Below, piece by piece: positions 35,964-44,334 of a DNA stretch of 64,000 bases (position 1 is its first letter; each line of letters starts with the position of its first letter). A program made the position numbers and the translations under genes. This DNA comes from Terasakiella sp033100395 (GTDB lineage: Bacteria > Pseudomonadota > Alphaproteobacteria > Rhodospirillales > Terasakiellaceae): contig NZ_JAWLVJ010000018.1 in assembly GCF_033100395.1 (NCBI RefSeq), positions 1-64,000 of the forward strand, in the 5' to 3' direction. Below the pieces are notes generated by a model. The model was not told where the DNA came from. It did no database searches and worked only from the letters and a program-made list of their open reading frames with translations.

Positions 35964-37028
35964 ATGGTCAAAGATTTACGTCAGTCTAAAATTCTGGTGG
36001 TGGATGATAAACCGGCAAATGTGTTGTTGCTGGAACAGTTTCTGGAAGAAGAAGGCTATGAAAATGTCATCTCAACCACGGACTCACGCGAAGTTGTTAA
36101 TCTGTATGTGACTGAAAAAGTCGATATGATCCTGCTGGATATCCGTATGCCTTATATGGACGGTATCCAGGTTATGGAAGCTTTGAAAGAAGTTATCGGG
36201 CCAGATGACTATCTGCCGATTCTGGTGCTGACGGCACAAACGGATATGGAAACCCGCCAGAAAGCCTTGGCAATGGGGGCACGTGACTTTTTGACTAAAC
36301 CGTTTCAGCCTTGGGAAGTTTTTCAACGTATCCACAACCTGCTGGAAACCCGCTGTTTCTATATGTCGCAGCGCAGCCGGGCCAATATTCTGGCTGATGA
36401 AGTTTTTAAACGCACACAGGAAATTCAGGAAACCCAGCTGGAAGTGGTGCGCCGTCTGGGGCGCGCGGGCGAATATCGCGATAACGAAACCGGTGCCCAT
36501 GTGGTACGGATGAGTAAAAGCTGTGAGCTGCTGGCGCTAAAAGCCGGGCAGGATCGGTTGTTTGCGGAACTGATCTTACAAGCCAGCCCCATGCATGACG
36601 TGGGCAAGATTGGTATTCCGGATAATATTCTTTTGAAACCCGGGCGTCTGACGCCAGAGGAACGGGGGGTGATGGAAACCCATGTGGAAATCGGGGTGGA
36701 TATTATTGGTAAGTTTGATAGCCCGATGTTGGGGATGGCGCGTCAAATCGCAGCCACGCACCATGAAAAATGGGACGGTTCGGGTTATCCAAAGAAATTA
36801 AAAGGCGAAGATATTCCTTTGGCGGGACGAATTGCCGCCATTTGTGATGTTTTTGATGCGCTGACGTCCGAACGTCCCTATAAAGAGGCTTGGCCGCTGG
36901 AAAAAGCTGTCAATTTCCTTCAGGATAATGCAGGATCACATTTCGATCCTACTCTCATTAAATTATTTATTGAAATCATTCCTGATGTTGTTGCCTTGCG
37001 TGAAAAACATCCGGATGAGGAAGAATAA
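35964..37028 (+). CDS. Response regulator with HD-GYP cyclic-di-GMP phosphodiesterase domain
   Basis: A 354-residue RpfG-type protein: receiver domain (residues 8-125; Asp14, Asp15 and acceptor Asp59 in LLDIRMPYMDG, Lys in FLTKPF) followed by an HD-GYP domain with MHDVGKIGIPDNIL (near 210) and HHEKWDGSGYPKKLKGEDIPLAGRI in the intact GYP motif, which indicates hydrolysis of cyclic-di-GMP. It lies between the hybrid kinase and the PstS-like gene, all on one strand with gaps of 16 and 14 bp, so they are almost surely one operon. Confidence 0.92.
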   Translation: MVKDLRQSKILVVDDKPANVLLLEQFLEEEGYENVISTTDSREVVNLYVTEKVDMILLDIRMPYMDGIQVMEALKEVIGPDDYLPILVLTAQTDMETRQKALAMGARDFLTKPFQPWEVFQRIHNLLETRCFYMSQRSRANILADEVFKRTQEIQETQLEVVRRLGRAGEYRDNETGAHVVRMSKSCELLALKAGQDRLFAELILQASPMHDVGKIGIPDNILLKPGRLTPEERGVMETHVEIGVDIIGKFDSPMLGMARQIAATHHEKWDGSGYPKKLKGEDIPLAGRIAAICDVFDALTSERPYKEAWPLEKAVNFLQDNAGSHFDPTLIKLFIEIIPDVVALREKHPDEEE

Positions 37029-37042
37029 GGACATCCCCCCAG

Positions 37043-38074
37043 ATGAATTTTAAAGCTGTTATGCTGGCATGTGTCGTTGCGGTTGGTTTTACGTCGGCGC
37101 AGTCTGTGCAGGCCAATGATGAATTTCGTCATACGATCCGTATTGTCGGGTCTTCTACAGTCTTTCCGTTCGCAGCCTTTGTCGCAGAAAAATTTTATCG
37201 CAAAAATGGTCAGCAGTCCCCGGTTGTGGAATCCACCGGTTCCGGTGGCGGGATCAAGATGTTTTGCGGCGGCGTCGGGACCAATCATCCTGACATTGTT
37301 AATGCATCACGCCGCATGAAGGTGTCTGAACTGCGCCTGTGTGCTAACAACAATGTTAGCGCGATCACTGAAGTGATGATCGGCTGGGATGGGATCGTTT
37401 TGGCGACAGCGAAAAACGGCAAAACCTTTAATGTGACCCGCAGACAGCTTTGGAAAGCCTTGGCCAAACGTCTTCCATTTGATGGTCAGCTGGTGGAAAA
37501 TCCGCATAAGCTTTGGTCTCATGTGGATAGTGATCTGCCCGATAGCCCAATCCAGGTCTTTGGTCCGCCTCCAACATCAGGCACGCGCGATGTATTTGTG
37601 GAAGAAGTCATGGCAAAGGGGTGTCGCGGCTCTGACTATATTGAAAATCTGGATGAAGAAAAACGCAAAGTTATCTGCGGTGAAATGCGCGAAGACGGTG
37701 TCTATGTGGAAGCTGGTGAAGATGACGACCTGATCGTGCGCCGTCTCAACAACAATCCAAAAGCCGTCGGGATCATGGGCTATAATGCGGTGGAACGCCG
37801 TTCTGCCTATATCAAGGCGATGAGTATTGATGGGATCGAAGCTACCTTTGAATCCATTCAGGACGGGGTGTATCCATTGGCGCGTCCCTTGTTCCTGTAT
37901 GTGAAGGATGAGCATCTGCAAATCCTGCCCAGTATCAAGGTTTTTCTGGCCGAATTTACCAGCGAGACGGCGATTGGTGACGAAGGTTATTTGGTCGATA
38001 AAGGTCTGATCCCGTTGTTGGACAGTAAAGGTCTGTCGGTCAAGGCCCAGGTGACCAAACTACAGACACAGTAA
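37043..38074 (+). CDS. PstS-like periplasmic phosphate-binding protein (orphan)
   Basis: A 343-residue substrate-binding protein with a signal peptide (about 1-25, ending QANDE). Phosphate-binding signatures are visible: RIVGSSTVFPFA (near 33), ESTGSGGGIKMFCGG (near 63) and PTSGTRDVF (near 176). No pstCAB permease genes follow. It is the third gene of the kinase/HD-GYP cassette, so it may serve as the ligand-binding part of a phosphate-sensing route rather than in transport; this is inference. Similar orphan PstS proteins exist in several marine proteobacteria. Confidence 0.85.
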   Translation: MNFKAVMLACVVAVGFTSAQSVQANDEFRHTIRIVGSSTVFPFAAFVAEKFYRKNGQQSPVVESTGSGGGIKMFCGGVGTNHPDIVNASRRMKVSELRLCANNNVSAITEVMIGWDGIVLATAKNGKTFNVTRRQLWKALAKRLPFDGQLVENPHKLWSHVDSDLPDSPIQVFGPPPTSGTRDVFVEEVMAKGCRGSDYIENLDEEKRKVICGEMREDGVYVEAGEDDDLIVRRLNNNPKAVGIMGYNAVERRSAYIKAMSIDGIEATFESIQDGVYPLARPLFLYVKDEHLQILPSIKVFLAEFTSETAIGDEGYLVDKGLIPLLDSKGLSVKAQVTKLQTQ

Positions 38075-38078
38075 ATCG

Positions 38079-38888
38079 TCAGGATTTCTGTTTCGGTGGA
38101 TGTGCTTTCTGGGCTTGTTCCCACAGGCCCAGCTTTTTAAGATGTTTCGCGATGGCAGAGCCTGCAACGGCAATCCCTTCTGAGGTGCCTTTTTTAGTGG
38201 TGGCGACGTGAATATAGGCAATTTTGATCTCCCCATTTTCTGCTTTATAGAAAATGGGTGAGCCTGAATCACCGCTGACCGCATCACAGGTATGAACGAT
38301 GATGTTGAGCATCCGGTTGTAGGATTTCATCGGGCATTTTTGGTTTACACTCAGGATATGGGCTTTGTCCTGGCTATATCCAGCCTGCACAAAATTGGTC
38401 TTTTGCTGGATTAATTTTTTAAAAAGGGTCTTGCCCACGGGGGCAAGAGCAATGGTTCCTACCAGTTTGCTCATATCCTTATCGACTTCGATTAGGACCC
38501 AGTCCTTGGCGGCCACGGATAGAGTTGTGCCTCTTTTGGGGTTGTAGGTGGGGGAGAGGTGAAACTTTACCCCTTTGGCGTGATCAATAAAGCTGCCACG
38601 ACGATACCCGGCCAGAAAGTGAATAGTGTGTGGTTTTAAAAAAACTTTGCGTTTTTTGTTCCAGACACAGTGCGCGGCAGTCAATACCAGTTTTGGTGCA
38701 ATCAGCGTACCGGTGCAAAATCCGCCGATTTCTTTGTTGATCCGACCGATGGCGCTCCAGGGGTATTTGTATTTTTCAATCAGGATGCGGTCATCTTTAC
38801 CCTTAATGCCGCGAAGTTTTGGTTTATCGACGGCTGAAGCTGTGCTGATGGAAAAGGCAAGAAGGACAAGAGCTAGAAAAAATCGCAC
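38079..38888 (-). CDS. Secreted trypsin-like serine protease
   Basis: A 269-residue S1-type protease with a signal peptide (about 1-19, STASA). The catalytic triad is His73 (LTAAHC), Asp129 (AAKDWVLIEV) and Ser208 (SGDSGSP). Cysteines 58/74 and 185/201 are placed for the two usual disulfides. The start is a GTG at 38888, right after the moeB stop and with AGG 9 nt upstream; the longer frame to 38960 would overlap moeB. Target proteins unknown. It converges on the PstS-like gene. Confidence 0.82.
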   Translation of the reverse strand: MRFFLALVLLAFSISTASAVDKPKLRGIKGKDDRILIEKYKYPWSAIGRINKEIGGFCTGTLIAPKLVLTAAHCVWNKKRKVFLKPHTIHFLAGYRRGSFIDHAKGVKFHLSPTYNPKRGTTLSVAAKDWVLIEVDKDMSKLVGTIALAPVGKTLFKKLIQQKTNFVQAGYSQDKAHILSVNQKCPMKSYNRMLNIIVHTCDAVSGDSGSPIFYKAENGEIKIAYIHVATTKKGTSEGIAVAGSAIAKHLKKLGLWEQAQKAHPPKQKS

Positions 38889-38898
38889 GATAAAATAC

Positions 38899-39693
38899 CT
38901 AAGTATGTGAAGACAGGTCAGTAATGGTCGGCTTATCACCGCACAAAGGGCATCCCGCATCGCGTTTGACTTTCACGTTGCGAAATTCATTGTGAAGCGC
39001 ATCATAGATCATAAGTGTACCGGACATGGATTGTCCAACACCCATTACTTCTTTTAAGACTTCGGTTGCCTGCAAAGACCCCATGGTCCCGCAGATAGCC
39101 CCCAACACACCAGCTTCGGAACAGGTCGGCACCTGGCCTTCTGGCGGGGCTTCGCGGAAGATGCAGCGATAGCACGGCTTGTCATCGCCTTCTTCATGAG
39201 CCTTATAGGTGGAAAGCTGACCGTCAAAACGCAGAATAGCGGCGGAGACCAATGTCTTTTTTGCAAGATAACAGGCATCGTTCAGCAAAAAGCGCGTGGC
39301 AAAGTTATCCGTGCCGTCAGCCACCACATCATAATCCTTGATAATGTCCATGATATTGTCAGCATTCAGGCGGGTCTGATAGGTGGTGATGTCCAGATGC
39401 GGGTTAATCCCCAAAAGCCGTTCTTTAGCGCTTTCTACCTTGGGCACATCAATGGTTTGTGTGGTATGGATGATCTGGCGCTGCAGATTGGACAGGTCCA
39501 CCACATCGTCATCTATGATGCCAATTTTTCCGATCCCGGCGGCTGCCAGATACATTAGAACCGGGGCACCTAATCCGCCTGCACCGACTACGAGAACACG
39601 CGCGTTCAAAAGTTTTGCCTGACCATCACCGCCAACTTCGGGCAGCAGGATGTGGCGCGCGTAACGGTTGAGTTGTTCTTCTGTGAAATCCAT
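38899..39693 (-). CDS. moeB: Molybdopterin-synthase adenylyltransferase (MoeB/ThiF family)
   Basis: A 264-residue E1-like enzyme that adenylylates the C-terminus of MoaD (or ThiS). The ATP-binding site VVGAGGLGAPVL (about 34-45), DDDVVDLSNLQRQ, and the zinc cysteines CYRC and CPLCG are present; the conserved cysteine in PTCSEAGVLG is retained. Start 39693 (MDFTEEQLNRYARH) has AGGG 9 nt upstream. It is followed after 10 bp by the protease gene in an unusual arrangement. Confidence 0.9.
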   Translation of the reverse strand: MDFTEEQLNRYARHILLPEVGGDGQAKLLNARVLVVGAGGLGAPVLMYLAAAGIGKIGIIDDDVVDLSNLQRQIIHTTQTIDVPKVESAKERLLGINPHLDITTYQTRLNADNIMDIIKDYDVVADGTDNFATRFLLNDACYLAKKTLVSAAILRFDGQLSTYKAHEEGDDKPCYRCIFREAPPEGQVPTCSEAGVLGAICGTMGSLQATEVLKEVMGVGQSMSGTLMIYDALHNEFRNVKVKRDAGCPLCGDKPTITDLSSHT

Positions 39694-40019
39694 TGGTCTG
39701 ACCCTGTTTATTCGATTGCATTCTTGTCCCACAGTGGGCGGGTTTCTGCAAGTTATCAAGCTGGAAAAAAGTCTAGGTCTTGTTTTATCCGTAATAATCC
39801 TTAAGTGTGAATACAGTTTTATTAATTGGGTGGTTTAATTAATTTGCTAGTCTCAATTGTTTGCGATAAGAACAATAAATGTGCCTAAAAATTGAACTAT
39901 TGCATAAATATTACAAGCTATTATGCCAAAGGTAAGATTTTTGGAATAGGATAAAAAATAAATACGCTGTGCTGTCATATAATTTGCATAAAAATTAAGC
40001 AAAGGTGGTGGATAACGAG
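39694..40019. other. AT-rich gap upstream of the chemoreceptor
   Basis: About 325 bp between the divergent moeB and chemoreceptor genes. No RNA, repeat or credible small frame was recognised; promoters for both genes are expected here. Confidence 0.4.
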
Positions 40020-42164
40020 ATGCTGAGAAACATTGAAATTGCAAAAAAGCTGCCCATTGTTATGGTGGCGCTGATGGTTATGACTGGGGTTTTGCTCAGT
40101 TCCATCATTCTATTTAAAGTTAATTCCGGGTTTGATGAGGCTGCAAAAAGCAAGTTGGTCTCGATGGTTGCGGCTCGCAAATCGGAATTGTCCAATTACC
40201 TGAATATCATCCGCAGTGATCTGAAGGTTCAGTCCCATAACCCCGTGGTGGCTGAAGCGCTGGATGAATTTCAGGCGGCCTGGGCGTTGGTGGAAGGTGA
40301 CAAGCTTTTAAGTCTGCAAAAAACCTATATCACTGACAACCTCAACCCGCTGGGTGAAAAACACAAGCTGACGGCAGGTGATACGGGTTCGGCTTATGAT
40401 AAGGCCCATAAAAGGTTCCATCCTTATTTTCGCACACTTTTGGAAGAACGTGCTTACTACGATATTTTCCTGATCGATAAGGAAGGCAACGTAATTTATA
40501 GCGTCTTTAAGGAACTGGATTACGCAACCAACCTGAATACGGGGAAATGGGCTGATACGGATCTTGCCAACGTCTATAAAGATGTGATGAAGAACGCCAA
40601 GCTGGATTACACTACCTTTAAAGATTTCCGCCCCTATGCACCAAGTTATGATGCGCCAGCGAGTTTCCTTGGCATGCCTGTCTTTGATGATGCAGGTGGC
40701 TTCCATGGTGTCCTGATTTATCAAATGCCAATTGGCGAGATCAACCGCATCATGCAGGCTGCAGAAGGTATGGGCGAAAGTGGGGAAACCTATATCGTTG
40801 GTAAAGACAATATGATGCGCAGTGATTCGCGTTTTTCTGAAGAAAGCACTATTTTGAAAACCAAGGTCACCGGGGCAACTGTTGATGGCGCACTGGATGG
40901 CAAGACAGGTGTGGAAGTCGTAGCTGATTATCGTAACATTGATGTGGTTTCTGCCTATACGCCGCTGGATTTTCTTTCCACCCGCTGGGCTATTCTGGCA
41001 GAGGTTGATCTGTCTGAAGCCATGCAGACATCAAACAGTGTGCGCAACATCAGTATCGTGATCGTACTTGTGGTATCTGTCATTGGGGTCGGGATTGCCT
41101 TGATGTTTGCCAAGTCCATTACTGCGCCCATGAAACGCATCATCGCAGCCATGGATGTGCTGGCAACGGGCGATACCACGGTCGAAATTCCCCATAATGA
41201 TTATGGTGACGAGATCGGAACCATTGCACGTTCTTTGCAGGTCTTTAAAGAAAACAGGATCAAGGCAGATGATCTGCAGGCCCGCCAAATCGCGCGACAG
41301 GAAGAACGGGCAAAACGGGTCGAAGTCGTTGACAGTCTGATCAATGTGTTCCGCGATGAAGTGACTGAAGCCTTGGATGTGATGAAAGATCAGGCCACCG
41401 GGCTTGAACAGAATTCACAGGCCATGTCAGCAACATGTGAACAAACGTCCAAACAGGCAACAGCTGTTGCCGCAGCGTCTGATCAGGCAGCCGCCAATGT
41501 GGAAACGGTTGCCGGGGCGGCAGAAGAACTTTCTGCCTCTGTTTCTGAGATTAATGTTCAGATCGATGAGAGTTCGCGTATTACAGAAGAAGCCCGTAAC
41601 AAGGTCGAAGATGCCAATGAACTGGTTAACAGTTTGAACGAGACCGTGTCGCGCATTGGCGAAGTGGTTAAGCTGATCAATGATATTGCTGAACAAACCA
41701 ACCTTCTGGCTTTGAACGCCACCATCGAAGCGGCGCGTGCAGGCGATGCCGGCAAAGGCTTTGCGGTTGTGGCATCTGAAGTGAAAAACCTTGCCAACCA
41801 GACAGGCCGGGCCACCGAAGAAATCTCTGCCCAGATTAATGCGGTTCAGGCGCGCACCAGCGATGCGGTTTCTGCCATTCATGAAATTTCAGATGTGGTG
41901 AACCGCGTCAGTGCGATTTCCGGTTCCATCGTGACCGCACTGGAAGAACAAAGCGCGGCAACCATGGAGATTTCGCGCAATGTGCAGGAAGCCTCACGTG
42001 GTACACATGAGGTTTCATCCAACATCACCGGGGTCAGTCAGGCAGCAGATGATGCCGGGCATTCCGCAAGCGATGTTCTTGATTCAGCCAAAAAAGTGAA
42101 TGAACAGACCATCACGCTGCGCGAAAAAGTGGATGTGTTCCTGACCAACGTGCAGGCGGCTTAA
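40020..42164 (+). CDS. Methyl-accepting chemotaxis protein with periplasmic Cache-like sensor
   Basis: A 714-residue transmembrane chemoreceptor. A first membrane helix (about 11-33) precedes a periplasmic sensor of about 300 residues with Cache-like motifs (RAYYDIFLIDKEGNVIYSV, GETYIVGKDNMMRSDSRF). The second helix (about 340-362) is followed by HAMP and a methyl-accepting coiled coil with the tip EQTNLLALNATIEAARAGDAGKGFAVVA. It signals to CheA/CheW. No C-terminal CheR pentapeptide is evident. ATG 40020 is preferred to a GTG at 40005. A terminator follows. The ligand is unknown. Confidence 0.93.
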   Translation: MLRNIEIAKKLPIVMVALMVMTGVLLSSIILFKVNSGFDEAAKSKLVSMVAARKSELSNYLNIIRSDLKVQSHNPVVAEALDEFQAAWALVEGDKLLSLQKTYITDNLNPLGEKHKLTAGDTGSAYDKAHKRFHPYFRTLLEERAYYDIFLIDKEGNVIYSVFKELDYATNLNTGKWADTDLANVYKDVMKNAKLDYTTFKDFRPYAPSYDAPASFLGMPVFDDAGGFHGVLIYQMPIGEINRIMQAAEGMGESGETYIVGKDNMMRSDSRFSEESTILKTKVTGATVDGALDGKTGVEVVADYRNIDVVSAYTPLDFLSTRWAILAEVDLSEAMQTSNSVRNISIVIVLVVSVIGVGIALMFAKSITAPMKRIIAAMDVLATGDTTVEIPHNDYGDEIGTIARSLQVFKENRIKADDLQARQIARQEERAKRVEVVDSLINVFRDEVTEALDVMKDQATGLEQNSQAMSATCEQTSKQATAVAAASDQAAANVETVAGAAEELSASVSEINVQIDESSRITEEARNKVEDANELVNSLNETVSRIGEVVKLINDIAEQTNLLALNATIEAARAGDAGKGFAVVASEVKNLANQTGRATEEISAQINAVQARTSDAVSAIHEISDVVNRVSAISGSIVTALEEQSAATMEISRNVQEASRGTHEVSSNITGVSQAADDAGHSASDVLDSAKKVNEQTITLREKVDVFLTNVQAA

Positions 42165-42190
42165 GAACCGCTTTCTCGTTTCTCAGTATA

Positions 42191-42228
42191 AAAAAGCCCT
42201 TCAGCCAGTTTGGCCGAAGGGCTTTTTA
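42191..42228 (+). terminator. Terminator of the chemoreceptor gene (also usable by cysK)
   Basis: AAGCCCTTC and GAAGGGCTT arms (42194-42223) with inner pairing GCC/GGC are flanked by A5 and T5, so both convergent transcripts could end here. Confidence 0.8.
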
Positions 42229-42264
42229 GTCTTCGCTTTTTATTGACGCGTAGGGTGATGCGCT

Positions 42265-43242
42265 TTAGTCACCGACAATGCCGTCAAACAGGGCTGTGGA
42301 CAGGTAACGTTCCGCAAAGGAAGGCAAAACCACCACGATGTTTTTACCTGCAAATTCGTCACGTTGGCCAAGCTCAATCGCTGCAGCAAGGGCCGCACCG
42401 GAAGAAATACCAACCGGAACACCATCTGTGTGAGCAACTTGACGAGACGTGGCAAATGCTGTTTCGTTCCCGATTTTCAGCACTTCATCAATTACACCTG
42501 TGTTCAGGATATCCGGGATAAAGCCAGCACCGATGCCCTGAATTTTGTGGGGACCTGGGACGCCACCGGAAAGGACCGGGCTGTCTTCTGGTTCTACGGC
42601 GATCACTTTGATGTCAGGGCGTTGTTCTTTTAACGCACCACCAGCACCTGTGATGGTTCCGCCTGTGCCAACGCCGCTCACGAAAGCAGCGACTTCACCG
42701 TTGGTGTCTGTCAGGATTTCGTGTGCTGTTGTACGGGTGTGGATCGCCGGGTTGGCTTCGTTTTTAAACTGCTGTGGCATAAAGGCATCAGGCAGTTCCT
42801 TGATCAGTTCTTCAGCGCGTGCAATCGCACCGGACATGCCTTTGGCTGCCGGGGTCAGTTCCAGTTCCGCACCCAGAAGCGCCAGCATTTTGCGGCGTTC
42901 TTTGGACATGCTTTCCGGCATGGTCAGGATCAGGCGGTAGCCGCGTGACGCACAAACGAATGCCAATGCGATCCCTGTGTTGCCAGATGTTGGCTCAACC
43001 AATACAGTGCCTTGTTTGATCTTGCCCGCTTTTTCAGCAGCTTCGATCATGGCAAAACCGATACGGTCTTTTACAGAGGCAAGCGGGTTGAAAAATTCAC
43101 ATTTACCGAGAATGTTGGCCTTCACACCATGTGCTTTTGCCAGACCGGACAGATTAACCAAAGGCGTTGCACCGATGGTGTCGATGATGCTGTCATAGAT
43201 TTTGCCGCGTGTCGGCGCGTCGGATGTAGATTGTTCAGACAT
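42265..43242 (-). CDS. cysK: Cysteine synthase A (O-acetylserine sulfhydrylase)
   Basis: A 325-residue PLP enzyme that makes cysteine from O-acetylserine and sulfide. The PLP lysine is in NPLASVKDR (Lys58 from this start), with the phosphate/substrate loop PTSGNTGIA and the GVGTGGTITG PLP-phosphate site. GTG 43248 is an alternative start. It follows an Rrf2 regulator gene on the same strand after 145 bp; that AT-rich gap probably holds its promoter. Confidence 0.95.
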   Translation of the reverse strand: MSEQSTSDAPTRGKIYDSIIDTIGATPLVNLSGLAKAHGVKANILGKCEFFNPLASVKDRIGFAMIEAAEKAGKIKQGTVLVEPTSGNTGIALAFVCASRGYRLILTMPESMSKERRKMLALLGAELELTPAAKGMSGAIARAEELIKELPDAFMPQQFKNEANPAIHTRTTAHEILTDTNGEVAAFVSGVGTGGTITGAGGALKEQRPDIKVIAVEPEDSPVLSGGVPGPHKIQGIGAGFIPDILNTGVIDEVLKIGNETAFATSRQVAHTDGVPVGISSGAALAAAIELGQRDEFAGKNIVVVLPSFAERYLSTALFDGIVGD

Positions 43243-43393
43243 GTCCACTCTCTTTGTACGGATATTGTTTGTTAATTAGGTAAATTCTATCTACTAAAAT
43301 GTATGGAACCGCTGAAAGGGCTTGTCAACAGAGAAAGAATAAATGGCAGGGAAATTGGGAAAAATTTACACCTGCCAGTCGTAATATGGGAAA

Positions 43394-43849
43394 TTAGATG
43401 GTGAAATCCAGGTTCTGACGCCCTTCGCTGACCAGCCCTGCCTGATTGGCACGGGTGCAAAGATCATCAATGCTGACTTCATCCAGTTCGACCATCAGCT
43501 TTTCCTGCATTTCGGTCCAGACCGGGCGCACAACCTTGTGGCCGAGCTCTGAACCCGCTGGATCATTTAGCGGATCTTCTGCGGTTTCCATCTTGCGAAC
43601 GATGCGAACGATTTCGCCAACGGTAATGCGGCGACGTTCACGTGCCAGACGGTATCCCCCACGGGGGCCGCGTACGCCAACCAGAACGCCGGCGCGGACC
43701 AGTTGTTGCAGGCCTTGTTCCAGGTACCGGCGCGGGATGCCTTGGCGGCGGGTGATTTCGCGGCTTTGGACAGGTTGTCCGCCGCTGTGGTATGCGATAT
43801 CCAGCACAGCTTCAATCGCAAAAAGCATTTTCTTGGAAAGTCGTAACAT
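43394..43849 (-). CDS. Rrf2-family transcriptional regulator (no cluster cysteines)
   Basis: A 151-residue Rrf2 protein with the winged helix (KMLFAIEAVLDIAYH ... GIPRRYLEQGLQQLVRAGVLVGVRGPRGGYRLAR). The three cysteines that hold the 2Fe-2S cluster in IscR are missing; only one Cys occurs near residue 130. With cysK downstream, a CymR-like role in sulfur or cysteine metabolism is likely. AAGGA sits 7 nt before ATG. It follows dut by 26 bp. Confidence 0.88.
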   Translation of the reverse strand: MLRLSKKMLFAIEAVLDIAYHSGGQPVQSREITRRQGIPRRYLEQGLQQLVRAGVLVGVRGPRGGYRLARERRRITVGEIVRIVRKMETAEDPLNDPAGSELGHKVVRPVWTEMQEKLMVELDEVSIDDLCTRANQAGLVSEGRQNLDFTI

Positions 43850-43875
43850 GAGGGGGTCCTTGCCTTATAAGCGGG

Positions 43876-44334
43876 TTATTTTTTGTTTAAGCCTGTTGAT
43901 CCAAAACCGCCTGCGCCACGTTCTGTGTCAGGTAGGCTATCGGTTTTCACCCAGGAAATGGTTGTGACTGGGGCAACAACCATCTGGGCAATGCGCATGC
44001 CGCGCTCAATTTCAAAAGCATCTTCACCCAAGTTGACCAGAATAACCCCGACTTCGCCGCGGTAATCTGCATCAATGGTGCCCGGTGCATTGGCAACGGT
44101 AACGCCATGTTTGGCCGCAAGGCCGGAACGGGGCCGTACTTGCGCTTCATATCCTACAGGCAGTGCGATGGAGAGACCCGTTGGCACAATCGCGCGCTTG
44201 CCGGGTTCCAGTGTCAAAGGTGTATCAATCGCGGCCATCAGATCCATACCGGCGGCATGTTCGGTGGCGTAATGGGGCAGGTCCATATCTGCGCCATGGG
44301 GCAATTGAACGACACTTACATCTACAGTGCTCAT
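43876..44334 (-). CDS. dut: Deoxyuridine 5'-triphosphate nucleotidohydrolase
   Basis: A 152-residue trimeric dUTPase that hydrolyses dUTP to dUMP and diphosphate, keeping uracil out of DNA. All five motifs are visible: AAGMDLMA, RPRSGLA, NAPGTIDADYRGEV, RIAQMV and RGAGGFGSTG at the C-terminus. The start 44334 overlaps the coaBC stop (ATGA), the usual coaBC-dut coupling. Confidence 0.96.
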   Translation of the reverse strand: MSTVDVSVVQLPHGADMDLPHYATEHAAGMDLMAAIDTPLTLEPGKRAIVPTGLSIALPVGYEAQVRPRSGLAAKHGVTVANAPGTIDADYRGEVGVILVNLGEDAFEIERGMRIAQMVVAPVTTISWVKTDSLPDTERGAGGFGSTGLNKK

